Assembly (NCBI GenBank): GCA_023416055.1
Contig: JAEZIH010000273.1
Location: 1-6,496, forward strand
Direction: 5' to 3'
From: Pseudomonadota bacterium
GTDB lineage: Bacteria > Pseudomonadota > Alphaproteobacteria > Caulobacterales > Caulobacteraceae
DNA length: 6,496 bases
Of the stretch, positions 1 to 5,987 are shown in pieces (position 1 is the first letter of the stretch; every line of letters begins with the position of its first letter). Below the pieces are notes generated by a model. The model saw only the letters and a list, made by a program, of their open reading frames with translations, was not told the DNA's origin and made no database searches. A program made the translations under genes and the position numbers.

Positions 1-24
1 GCCGCCCCCGCCGCCCCCGCCGCC
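1..24. repeat. short GCC/CCC repeat coding for polyproline
   Basis: The 9-mer GCCGCCCCC occurs twice in tandem (1-9, 10-18) and is followed by GCCGCC. In the frame of the VWA gene this reads as eight prolines in a row, then Ala-Pro. It is a linker-coding, slippage-prone stretch that may continue left of the window. Polyproline runs of this length are known to need elongation factor P for efficient translation. Confidence 0.55.
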
Positions 25-1576
25 GGCGCCGGGCGCCACGGCGTTGAACGAGGTCGTGGTCTCAGGATCGCGGGTCAGGGCCGAGGCGCGCCTCGCACCT
101 GAGGCGGCCTATGTTCCGCCGACGCGGGTCCCGGCCGACACGGAACGCTACCCGGACGCCACGCCCAATCCAGTCAAGCGCGTGGCCGAGGAGCCCGTCT
201 CGACCTTCTCCATCGACGTCGACACGGCCAGCTACGCCAACATCCGGCGCTTCCTCGGGGAAGGCCGCCTGCCGCCGCCGGACGCGGTGCGGGTCGAGGA
301 GATGATCAACTATTTCGACTACGGCTATGAGCGGCCGCGCTCGGCCTCGGAGCCCTTCGCCGTCCACACCACCGTGGCCGCGGCGCCGTGGGCGCCGGAG
401 CGTCAGATCGTCCACGTGGCCTTGCAGGGCTATGAACTGCCCTCGGCGGAACGGCGCCCCCTGAACCTGACCTTCCTCGTCGACGTGTCCGGTTCGATGG
501 ACAGCCCCGACAAGCTGGCGCTGGCGCAGAAGGCGATGAATCTGATCATCGACCGGCTGCGGCCGCAGGACACGGTGGCGGTGACCTATTACGCCGAAGG
601 GGCCGGCACGACCCTGGCGCCCACGCGGGGCGATCAGAAGCTGAAGATCCGTTGCGCCGTGGCCAGTCTCTACGCCTCGGGCGGCACCGCCGGGGCCACC
701 GGCATGACCAACGCCTACGACCAGGCCCAGGCCAACTTCGCGCGCGACCGGGTCAACCGCATCCTGATGTTCACCGACGGCGACTTCAACGTCGGGGTGA
801 CCGACAACATGCGACTGGAGGACTATGTCGCCGCCAAGCGCGAGACCGGCATCTACCTCTCCGTCTATGGCTTCGGCCGCGGCAACTACCAGGACGACCG
901 CATGCAGGCCATCGCCCAGGCCGGCAATGGCACGGCGGCCTACATCGACGACGTCAACGAGGCGCGGCGGCTGTTCGGACCGGCCTTCGACAGGGGCGCC
1001 TTCCCCATCGCCAACGACGTCAAGATCCAGGTCGAGTTCAATCCGGCCCGCGTCGCGGAATACCGGCTGATCGGCTACGAGACCCGGCTGCTGAACGAGG
1101 CCGATTTCAGCAACGACCGCGTCGACGCTGGCGAGGTGGGGTCGGGCGCCTCGGTCACGGCTCTGTACGAGATCACCCCGGTCGGCGGCCCGAGCCAGAT
1201 CCCCGAGCGCCGCTATGAGGCCAACCGCAACTCGATGGGCGTCGGCGGCGGCGATCCCGCTGGCGAGATCGGCTTCGTCCAGGTCCGCTACAAGCTGCCG
1301 GGCGAGCGCGACTCGCGGCTGATGCAGAGGGTGGTGTCGAACACCGCCGCCGGCCGCGTCTCCGCCCAGCCGCCGGAGAGCACCCGCTGGGCCCTGGCGG
1401 TGGCCGCCTTCGGCCAGAAGCTGCGCAACGATCCGTGGATGCCGGCCGACTACGACTGGGACGACATCCTGGCCCAGGCCCAGGGCGCGCGGGGCGAGGA
1501 TCCGTACGGCGAGCGCGCCGCCTTCGTCCGGCTGGTGCGAGCGGCTGCAGGGATGCCGGTCCAGGCCCGACCGTAG
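2..1576 (+). CDS. YfbK-type VWA domain protein, 5' end cut off by the window
   Basis: Seen: the frame is open from base 2, so the true start is probably left of the window. A TTG at 44 is possible but has no clear ribosome site and would cut into a Pro/Ala-rich linker. Counting from that TTG, a VWA N-terminal region lies at about residues 45-135. The VWA domain follows with an intact metal-binding (MIDAS) set: DVSGS at 147-151, Thr215 in a GGT turn and Asp245 in FTDGD. The last 200 residues match the YfbK C-terminal domain (DUF3520). Family knowledge: these proteins are usually exported, often lipoproteins, and bind divalent metal to hold a protein partner; the partner is not well defined. 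The missing N-terminus would hold any signal peptide. The gene ends in tandem TAG stops, and the next gene starts 12 bases later. Odd points: at least eight consecutive prolines and an EVVVSGSRV motif before the domain. Family call is firm; the cellular role is not. Confidence 0.9.
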   Translation, partial: PPPPPPPPAPGATALNEVVVSGSRVRAEARLAPEAAYVPPTRVPADTERYPDATPNPVKRVAEEPVSTFSIDVDTASYANIRRFLGEGRLPPPDAVRVEEMINYFDYGYERPRSASEPFAVHTTVAAAPWAPERQIVHVALQGYELPSAERRPLNLTFLVDVSGSMDSPDKLALAQKAMNLIIDRLRPQDTVAVTYYAEGAGTTLAPTRGDQKLKIRCAVASLYASGGTAGATGMTNAYDQAQANFARDRVNRILMFTDGDFNVGVTDNMRLEDYVAAKRETGIYLSVYGFGRGNYQDDRMQAIAQAGNGTAAYIDDVNEARRLFGPAFDRGAFPIANDVKIQVEFNPARVAEYRLIGYETRLLNEADFSNDRVDAGEVGSGASVTALYEITPVGGPSQIPERRYEANRNSMGVGGGDPAGEIGFVQVRYKLPGERDSRLMQRVVSNTAAGRVSAQPPESTRWALAVAAFGQKLRNDPWMPADYDWDDILAQAQGARGEDPYGERAAFVRLVRAAAGMPVQARP

Positions 1577-1577
1577 T

Positions 1578-1581
1578 AGGA
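1578..1581 (+). promoter_or_regulatory. ribosome binding site that fixes a GTG start, overlapping the upstream stop codons
   Basis: AGGA sits 7 bases before GTG 1589. It overlaps the second of two tandem TAG stops of the VWA gene (TAGTAGGA). This supports the GTG start and suggests translational coupling between the two genes. Confidence 0.6.
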
Positions 1582-1588
1582 CCGGGGG

Positions 1589-2782
1589 GTGAGCGACCAG
1601 ATCACCCCCCTCGCCGCCCGCCGCCTCGCCCTGTCCGCCCAAGGATTCGGCCGGTCGCCTCCCGCGGCGCCCGGCCGAAAGCACGTCCGCGACCTCGTCC
1701 GCAGGCTGGGCGTGGTCCAGATCGACAGCGTCAACGTGGTGGCCCGCACTCACTACCTGCCGGGCTTCTCGCGGCTGGGCGACTATCCGCGCGAGGCGCT
1801 GGAGGCCGAGGCCTGGGGAAGCCGGCGCGGCCTGTTCGAATACTGGGGTCACGAGGCCTCGCTGCTGCCGCTGGAGACCCAGCCCCTGCTGCGGTGGCGC
1901 ATGGCACGGGCCCGGGCGGGCGAGGGGATCTGGGGCGGGGTTGCGCGCTTCGGGCGAGAGCGGCGGGCCTACATCAACGAAGTGCTGAAGGAGATCGAGC
2001 GGCGCGGCCCGGTGACGGGCGGCGACTTCGCCGAGGGTCCGCGCGGGGCGCCCGGCTGGTGGTCGTGGTCGGACGGCAAGCGGGCGCTCGAGTGGCTGTT
2101 CTGGGCCGGGCTGATCACCACGAAGACGCGCCGCGGCTTCGAACGGGTCTACGACCTGACCGAACGCGCCCTGCCCCGCCGCATCGTCGAGACGCCCACG
2201 CCGGACGAGGCCGACGCCCAGCGCGAGCTGGTGCGGATCGCCGCGCGAGCCCTGGGCGTGGCCACGACGGCGGACTTGCGCGACTATTTTCGCTTGCCGG
2301 CGGCCGACGCGAAGACCCGCGTCGCCGAGCTGGTCGAGGCCGGCGAGCTGACCCCGGTGCCGGTCAAGGGCTGGCGCCAGCCGGCGTATCTGGCGCCCGG
2401 CGCCGGCAAGCCTCGCAAGGTGTCCGCCGCCGCCCTGCTGTCCCCCTTCGACAACCTGATCTGGACCCGCGACCGCACCGAGCGGCTGTTCGGGACCCGC
2501 GTCCGGCTGGAGATCTACACCCCCGCCCACAAGCGCACCCACGGCTACTACGTCCTGCCCTTCCTCGAGGACGAGGCGATCACCGCGCGGGTCGACCTTA
2601 AGGCCGACCGGCAGGCGGGCGTGCTGCGCGTGCAGGCCGCTTGGCGGGAACCCGACCTCACGCCCGAGACGCCGGAACGGCTGGCGGCGGAACTGCGGCG
2701 GATGGCGAGGTGGTTGGGACTCGGCGACGTCGAGGTGGTCAGGAAGGGCGACCTGGCGGAGGCCCTGAAGGCGGCGCTCTAG
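1589..2782 (+). CDS. ycaQ: YcaQ-family crosslink-repair DNA glycosylase (winged-helix)
   Basis: 397 residues, close to the usual 400 or so of the family. YcaQ (AlkX) of E. coli is a DNA glycosylase that removes bulky alkylated purines and unhooks interstrand crosslinks, using tandem winged-helix domains and a Gln-x-Asp catalytic motif. Seen here: QID at residues 44-46 inside a VVQIDSVNVV block, followed by the family's HYLPGFSRLG segment. EYWGHEASLLP is at 84-94, the C-terminal block LSPFDNLIWTRDRTERLFG begins near 284, and LEIYTPAHKRTHGYYVLPF begins at 307, followed by VDLKADR. All the blocks I associate with the family are present, so it looks intact. GTG start with AGGA 7 bases upstream; likely cotranscribed with the VWA gene. 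It ends tail-to-tail with the dehydrogenase gene, overlapping it by 4 bases. The exact lesion preference is inferred from QID (as in YcaQ) rather than the QxQ of the Streptomyces AlkZ (azinomycin) type. Confidence 0.9.
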   Translation: MSDQITPLAARRLALSAQGFGRSPPAAPGRKHVRDLVRRLGVVQIDSVNVVARTHYLPGFSRLGDYPREALEAEAWGSRRGLFEYWGHEASLLPLETQPLLRWRMARARAGEGIWGGVARFGRERRAYINEVLKEIERRGPVTGGDFAEGPRGAPGWWSWSDGKRALEWLFWAGLITTKTRRGFERVYDLTERALPRRIVETPTPDEADAQRELVRIAARALGVATTADLRDYFRLPAADAKTRVAELVEAGELTPVPVKGWRQPAYLAPGAGKPRKVSAAALLSPFDNLIWTRDRTERLFGTRVRLEIYTPAHKRTHGYYVLPFLEDEAITARVDLKADRQAGVLRVQAAWREPDLTPETPERLAAELRRMARWLGLGDVEVVRKGDLAEALKAAL

Positions 2783-4281
2783 ACCTCGAACCTCACCCCC
2801 TGCGCCAGCGGCAGGTCGGGGCTGAAATTCACCGTCTGGGTCTGGCGGCGCATGTAGGCTTTCCACGCGTCGGAGCCGGACTCGCGCCCGCCGCCGGTGT
2901 CCTTCTCGCCGCCGAAGGCGCCGCCGATCTCGGCGCCCGAGGGGCCGATGTTGACGTTGGCGATGCCGCAATCCGAGCCCCAGGCGGAGAGGAATTGCTC
3001 GGCCTCGCGGACGCTGTCGGTGAACACGCAGGACGACAGGCCCTGCGGCACGGCGTTCTGCATCTCCACGGCCGCGTCGAAGTCGGACCAGGTCAGGACG
3101 TAGAGGATGGGGGCGAAGGTCTCGTGCTCGACCACCGCCGTCTGGGCCGGCATGCGCACGATGGCGGGGCGGACGTAGACGCCGTCGCGGTCGACCCGGC
3201 CGCCGCCGACGATCACCTCGCCGCCCTGCTCCACCGCCTGCGCCAACGCCGCGTCGAACCCGGCCGCGGCGTTCTCGTCGATCAGCGGCCCGACCAGCAC
3301 CCCATCCTCGCGCGGGTTCCCGACCGGCAGGGTCTCGTAGGCGGACTTGAGGCGGGCGACGAGGGCGTCGGCGACGCTCTCGTGCACCAGCAGGCGGCGC
3401 AGGCTGGTGCATCGCTGGCCGCAGGTCCCGACGGCGGAGAAGGCGATGGCCCGCACCGCCATCTCCAGATCAGCCGAGGGCGTGACGATCATGGCGTTGT
3501 TGCCGCCCAGCTCCAGCAGGGAGCGGCCGAGACGGGCGGCGACAGTCTGCGCCACCGCCTTGCCCATGCGGGTCGAGCCTGTGGCGGACACCAGCGGGAT
3601 GCGGGCATCGGCGGCGAGAGCCTCGCCGGCGTCGCGGCCGCCGATCACCACCTGCGACAGGCCCTCCGGGGCGTCGCCGAAGCGGGCCAGGGCGCGCTCG
3701 AACACGGCCTGGGCAGCCAGGGCGGTGAGCGGCGTCTTCTCCGAAGGCTTCCAGATCACCGCATCGCCGCAGACGAGGGCGAGGCAGGCGTTCCACGCCC
3801 AGACGGCGACAGGGAAGTTGAAGGCCGAGATGACCAGCACCGGGCCCAGCGGCTGGTACGTCTCGCGCATGTGGTGCCCCGGCCGCTCGCTGGGCAGGGT
3901 CAGGCCGTACAGCTGGCGCGACAGGCCGACGGCGAAGTCGCAGACGTCGATCATCTCCTGCACCTCGCCAAGGCCTTCGGAGACGATCTTGCCGGCCTCC
4001 AGCGTGACCAACCGGGCGAGGTCGTCCTTCGCCGCCCGAAGCTCCTCGCCGAACAGGCGGACCAGTTCGCCGCGACGCGGGGCGGGGACGCGGCGCCAGG
4101 CGCGGAAGGCTTCGACCGAGCGAGCGACCGTGGCGTCGATGGCCGCCGCGTCCGCCACAGCCACGGCGGGTCCGGCCGAGCCGTCGATCGGCGAGCGGGT
4201 CGCCATGCCGTCGGCGGCGAAGGCGGCGTCCGGCACGCCGAGGCGGCGAAGGATGTCACGGCTCTCGGCGGCGGCGGTCAT
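2779..4281 (-). CDS. amaB: ALDH7-family aldehyde dehydrogenase (L-piperidine-6-carboxylate / aminoadipate-semialdehyde dehydrogenase)
   Basis: 500 residues from ATG 4281. Family reaction: NAD(P)+-dependent oxidation of alpha-aminoadipate semialdehyde (in equilibrium with piperideine-6-carboxylate) to 2-aminoadipate, in cytoplasmic lysine catabolism. Seen, numbered from this ATG: SAFNFP with Asn155, WKPSEKTP with Lys178 for cofactor, GSTRMG from 235, LELGG with general base Glu257, GQRC with nucleophile Cys291, and HETFAP with Glu387. The tail GGAFGGEKDTGGGRESGSD is typical of ALDH7 (antiquitin). Glu109 in GEVQE and Arg290 just before the nucleophile align with the residues that in human ALDH7A1 (as I recall, Glu121 and Arg301) hold the aminoadipate head group, which supports the substrate call. 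Start: GGGAG lies 8 bases before ATG 4281, inside the reading of an alternative TTG at 4299, so the ATG is preferred. No other lysine-catabolism gene is in the window. Its promoter must lie within 4282-4330; I see no strong one. Confidence 0.92.
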   Translation of the reverse strand: MTAAAESRDILRRLGVPDAAFAADGMATRSPIDGSAGPAVAVADAAAIDATVARSVEAFRAWRRVPAPRRGELVRLFGEELRAAKDDLARLVTLEAGKIVSEGLGEVQEMIDVCDFAVGLSRQLYGLTLPSERPGHHMRETYQPLGPVLVISAFNFPVAVWAWNACLALVCGDAVIWKPSEKTPLTALAAQAVFERALARFGDAPEGLSQVVIGGRDAGEALAADARIPLVSATGSTRMGKAVAQTVAARLGRSLLELGGNNAMIVTPSADLEMAVRAIAFSAVGTCGQRCTSLRRLLVHESVADALVARLKSAYETLPVGNPREDGVLVGPLIDENAAAGFDAALAQAVEQGGEVIVGGGRVDRDGVYVRPAIVRMPAQTAVVEHETFAPILYVLTWSDFDAAVEMQNAVPQGLSSCVFTDSVREAEQFLSAWGSDCGIANVNIGPSGAEIGGAFGGEKDTGGGRESGSDAWKAYMRRQTQTVNFSPDLPLAQGVRFEV

Positions 4282-4289
4282 GGTCCAGG

Positions 4290-4294
4290 CTCCC
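4290..4294 (-). promoter_or_regulatory. ribosome binding site deciding the dehydrogenase start
   Basis: On the minus strand GGGAG is followed by 8 bases and then ATG 4281. It lies downstream of the alternative TTG at 4299, which itself has only a weak GGTGAG before it, so it argues for the shorter 500-residue protein. Confidence 0.6.
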
Positions 4295-4328
4295 GGCAAC
4301 TCACCGCGGGCTTAGCGGCGCGGCGGGC

Positions 4329-4363
4329 AAAGAAAAAGGGCCGCTCCGTCTCTGGAGCGGCCC
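4329..4363 (-). terminator. intrinsic terminator of the small secreted-protein gene
   Basis: A perfect 10-bp inverted repeat, GGGCCGCTCC (4338-4347) and GGAGCGGCCC (4354-4363), encloses a 6-base loop. On the plus strand it is preceded by AAAGAAAAA. Read on the minus strand this is a GC-rich hairpin followed directly by TTTTTCTTT, the classic Rho-independent layout. It starts 16 bases after the stop codon at 4380 and separates that gene from the dehydrogenase downstream. On the plus strand the bases after the stem (CTCTGTC) are not a T tract, so it is one-directional. Confidence 0.9.
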
Positions 4364-4379
4364 CTCTGTCAAGCGAGTC

Positions 4380-4748
4380 CTACCAGCGGGCGCGTTGCAG
4401 CTGGATCTGGATGCGGTCCAGCCGGCGGTCGAGGTCGCGGTACTCGGCCGCGCTCAGGCCGTTGCGGGCGTAGCGGTATTCCAGCGTCTTGTACTGGTTC
4501 AGCTCGCGAGCCAGGTCCCGGGCCTTCAGACGGTTGATCCCGCCGCTGCGGCCCATGCGGTCGATCTGCTGCGCCAGCACGCGGGCGCGGTAGTCCAGAT
4601 CACGCGGCGCATAGCCGTAGCTGCTGTAGCCGGGCGAGCCGAAGCTCACGCTGACGCTGAAGTTCTGGGCCAGCGCCGGGGTCGAAGCCATGACCGCCGA
4701 CGCCGCCAGCACGGGAAGCAGGGCCTTCCGGATCGTGGCGGTCTTCAT
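4380..4748 (-). CDS. small secreted (periplasmic) protein of unknown function
   Basis: 122 residues. Seen: a clear Sec signal peptide, with a basic start (Lys2, Arg7, Lys8), a hydrophobic stretch at 9-22, and an Ala-Leu-Ala site giving cleavage after Ala27. The mature 95 residues begin with a Ser/Gly/Tyr-rich stretch (29-48). They continue as a charged, probably helical region with paired Arg/Leu patterns: RARVLAQQIDRM, then NGLSAAEYRDLDRRLDRIQ near the C-terminus. This layout resembles small exported helical proteins I know from Caulobacterales and sphingomonads that have no assigned function; I do not invent one. Start: AAGGA lies 7 bases before ATG 4748 and the signal peptide begins exactly there. 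The frame stays open further upstream (to 5342), but that part is antisense to the CBS gene and is not coding. The gene is divergent from the CBS gene and ends at a strong terminator. I find no convincing promoter. Confidence 0.85.
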   Translation of the reverse strand: MKTATIRKALLPVLAASAVMASTPALAQNFSVSVSFGSPGYSSYGYAPRDLDYRARVLAQQIDRMGRSGGINRLKARDLARELNQYKTLEYRYARNGLSAAEYRDLDRRLDRIQIQLQRARW

Positions 4749-4766
4749 CGGTTTGTCCTTTCGTCT

Positions 4767-4780
4767 CGGGGAAATCCCCG
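4767..4780 (-). other. small hairpin in the leader of the secreted-protein gene
   Basis: CGGGG and CCCCG form a 5-bp perfect stem around four A/T bases. It ends 6 bases before the AAGGA ribosome site of the minus-strand gene. It could affect translation or RNA stability; a stem this short may also be chance. Confidence 0.25.
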
Positions 4781-4845
4781 CTGATGGACGCAACATGCCC
4801 TCGCCGCCGTGACCCCACCCTGAGCGGCTCGTTGTCCAGCAGTCA

Positions 4846-4870
4846 GGAACCGGCCCTGAACCGGCGGGTT
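4846..4870 (+). promoter_or_regulatory. candidate EcfG/SigT-type general-stress promoter
   Basis: GGAAC at 4846-4850 is followed by 16 bases and GGTT at 4867-4870. The known alphaproteobacterial general-stress sigma factor consensus is GGAAC, 16-17 bases, then (C)GTT. Only the first base of the -10 element differs. Transcription would start near 4877, giving a leader of about 30 bases with AGGAG at 4896-4900. Position, orientation and downstream gene type (CBS protein) all fit; not proven. Confidence 0.5.
4847..4865. repeat. direct repeat GAACCGGC with 11-base period
   Basis: GAACCGGC occurs at 4847-4854 and again at 4858-4865, one helical turn apart. It sits between the -35 and -10 parts of the candidate stress promoter. 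It could be an operator with two half-sites on one DNA face, or a by-product of the base composition. Confidence 0.35.
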
Positions 4871-4879
4871 TTCTCGCCG
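4862..4879 (+). other. hairpin with a TTTT loop over the CBS promoter -10 region
   Basis: CGGCGGG pairs with CTCGCCG (one G-T pair) around TTTT. No T tract follows, so it is not a terminator for plus-strand transcription. Depending on the true start point it would lie at or just before the 5' end of the CBS mRNA. Confidence 0.3.
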
Positions 4880-4907
4880 ACAGTCCGACAACCCCAGGAG
4901 ATCCCCG

Positions 4908-5318
4908 ATGAAGGTTCGTGACATCATGAGCAAGGACGTGCAGGTCGCCCGCCCGGGAGACAGCCTGCAGGACGTGGCCGCCCGCATGGCCGGCGGCGAC
5001 TTCGGCTTCATGCCGGTGGCCGACGGCGACCGGCTGATCGGCACGATCACCGACCGCGACATCGTCGTGCGCGCCATCTCCGGCGGGGCCGCCTCCACCG
5101 CGCCCGTGGTCGAATACATCACCCGCGATCCGCACACCGCCCGCGCCGACGACGACCTCAAGACCGTTCTGGACGCCATGGGCGACCGCCAGATCCGCCG
5201 CCTGCCGGTGCTGGACAAGGACGACCGGCTGGTCGGCGTGGTCTCCCTCGGCGACCTGTCCACGCGGGTGAAGGAGAAATACGCCGGCGAGGCGCTCGAG
5301 GACATCTCCCGCCCCTGA
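4908..5318 (+). CDS. protein with two CBS domains
   Basis: 136 residues, consisting almost entirely of a CBS pair (Bateman module). CBS1 is at about 1-57 and CBS2 at about 67-123. Both carry the adenine-nucleotide signature G-x-(I/V)-(S/T)-x-x-D: GTITDRD at 45-51 and GVVSLGD at 110-116. Both sites therefore look able to bind ribose-phosphate ligands such as AMP, ATP or NAD-type nucleotides. There is no fused enzyme or channel domain, no signal peptide and no membrane segment. It is thus a stand-alone cytoplasmic CBS protein, probably acting as a dimer that senses energy or redox state, though its partner cannot be read from the sequence. Start: AGGAG lies 7 bases before ATG 4908. It is divergent from the secreted-protein gene, and the candidate stress promoter upstream fits a stress-protective role. 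I see no terminator after the stop. Confidence 0.92.
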   Translation: MKVRDIMSKDVQVARPGDSLQDVAARMAGGDFGFMPVADGDRLIGTITDRDIVVRAISGGAASTAPVVEYITRDPHTARADDDLKTVLDAMGDRQIRRLPVLDKDDRLVGVVSLGDLSTRVKEKYAGEALEDISRP

Positions 5319-5397
5319 GGCCGGCGTTAACCCATTCGTCAAACCGTGCGTTCACCCGGCCCGCCTAGGCTGGCCTCTCCACGACGGGGAGACGCCG

Positions 5398-5973
5398 ATG
5401 GCGCGTGCGCAGTTCCAGAAGGGTCAGAAGGTCTGGGTCGAGTGCGTCGGCGCCTGGGCTCAGATCGAGCGGGTCCAGCCTGTCTGGGCCAAGGGCTTCG
5501 AGGAGCCGGTCCGGGTCACCTACGACGTCGGCCTGGGCCGCGAGTTCCTGGCCCATGAACTGATGCTGCCGACAGAGGATCCGGCCGCCAACGCGGGCGA
5601 GAACTGGCGTCTGATGCGGGCCCGCAACAAGTGGCAGACGGCCGAGGACACCGCCCATCACCCCTTCCCCGGAACCTATCCGGTGGTCGTCACCGACAAG
5701 GCCGACTGGGGCGGCTGGCGCGTCCCGGGGGCGGAATACGACCGCGACCCGGAGCAGATCGAATTCCAGGCGCGGCTGATCGCTGCGGCGCCGAGGCTGA
5801 TGGCCCTGGCCCAGCGTATGGTGGCGTCGGTGGACGAAGCCCCGGACGACGCCCCGCCGGAAATGCTGGCCATGGCCCAGGACGCGCGCGCGGTGCTGAA
5901 GGACGTCACCGACGTGCTCGCCCCGCCGGCTGAGACCCTGGCGATGCAGCCGAACCCCTCGCGGGCGGCGTAA
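5398..5973 (+). CDS. conserved-looking protein of unknown function with a LIAAAP motif
   Basis: 191 residues, cytoplasmic by appearance (no signal peptide or membrane helix). Seen: residues 5-57 alternate hydrophobic and charged positions rich in Val, Trp and Gly (KGQKVWVE, GAWAQIERV, EPVRVTYDVG). This suggests a small beta-barrel, SH3-like or KOW-like; that is inference. Next is a Trp/Arg segment, NWRLMRARNKWQ (69-80). A block HHPFPGTYPVVVTDKADWGGWRVPGAEYDRDP follows (88-118; shown here only as its landmarks His88, Pro89, Trp104, Trp107, Tyr114). A helix, EFQARLIAAAPRLMALAQRM, begins at 122, and the C-terminal tail is Ala/Pro-rich. The LIAAAP helix resembles one common in small phage proteins. 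Start: GGGGAG at 5386-5391, 6 bases before ATG. The gap to the CBS gene is 79 bases. Gene status is well supported by codon pattern; function is unknown to me. Confidence 0.82.
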   Translation: MARAQFQKGQKVWVECVGAWAQIERVQPVWAKGFEEPVRVTYDVGLGREFLAHELMLPTEDPAANAGENWRLMRARNKWQTAEDTAHHPFPGTYPVVVTDKADWGGWRVPGAEYDRDPEQIEFQARLIAAAPRLMALAQRMVASVDEAPDDAPPEMLAMAQDARAVLKDVTDVLAPPAETLAMQPNPSRAA

Positions 5974-5983
5974 AGCCGCCGCG
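5960..5983 (+). other. hairpin with the stop codon in its loop
   Basis: CGCG-G-GCGGC pairs with GCCGC-CGCG over 9 bp with one bulged G (5964). The loop GTAAA contains the TAA stop at 5971-5973 of the 191-residue protein. The bases that follow (GGCCTCG) are not a T tract, so an intrinsic terminator is not supported. It could protect the mRNA 3' end, pause ribosomes, or be chance in GC-rich DNA. Confidence 0.4.
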
Positions 5984-5987
5984 GGCC

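Noticed and set aside
62..3412. Very long open frame (over 1100 codons) on the minus strand
   Set aside because: It runs antisense through the VWA and glycosylase genes and into the dehydrogenase gene in the wrong frame. Its translation is Arg/Gly/Pro-rich low complexity without recognisable domains, which is expected from third-position GC bias.
4282..4299. TTG start giving six extra residues to the dehydrogenase
   Set aside because: The better-placed GGGAG and an ATG lie downstream; the extra residues hold no family signature.
4282..4330. CTTAGC (GCTAAG on the minus strand, 4311-4316) as a -10 element for the dehydrogenase
   Set aside because: It matches the Caulobacter GCTANAWC type only in part, and no -35 is present at the right distance.
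2641..4473. 610-codon open frame on the plus strand opposite the dehydrogenase
   Set aside because: Antisense shadow of a clearly conserved ALDH7 gene; His/Gly/Ala/Arg-rich with no domain.
4831..4892. Inverted pair GTTGTC (4831) and GACAAC (4887)
   Set aside because: Only six bases, 50 bases apart, with no extension; likely chance.
4749..5342. Upstream extension of the small secreted-protein frame
   Set aside because: The signal peptide starts at ATG 4748 with a proper ribosome site; the extension is antisense to the CBS gene.
5351..5371. GCCTAGGC palindrome (5363-5370) as a promoter or operator for the 191-residue gene
   Set aside because: There is no -35 element at a workable distance (TTCACC is only 9 bases from TAGGCT), and an 8-base palindrome alone is weak evidence. 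Kept only as part of the CTAG observation.
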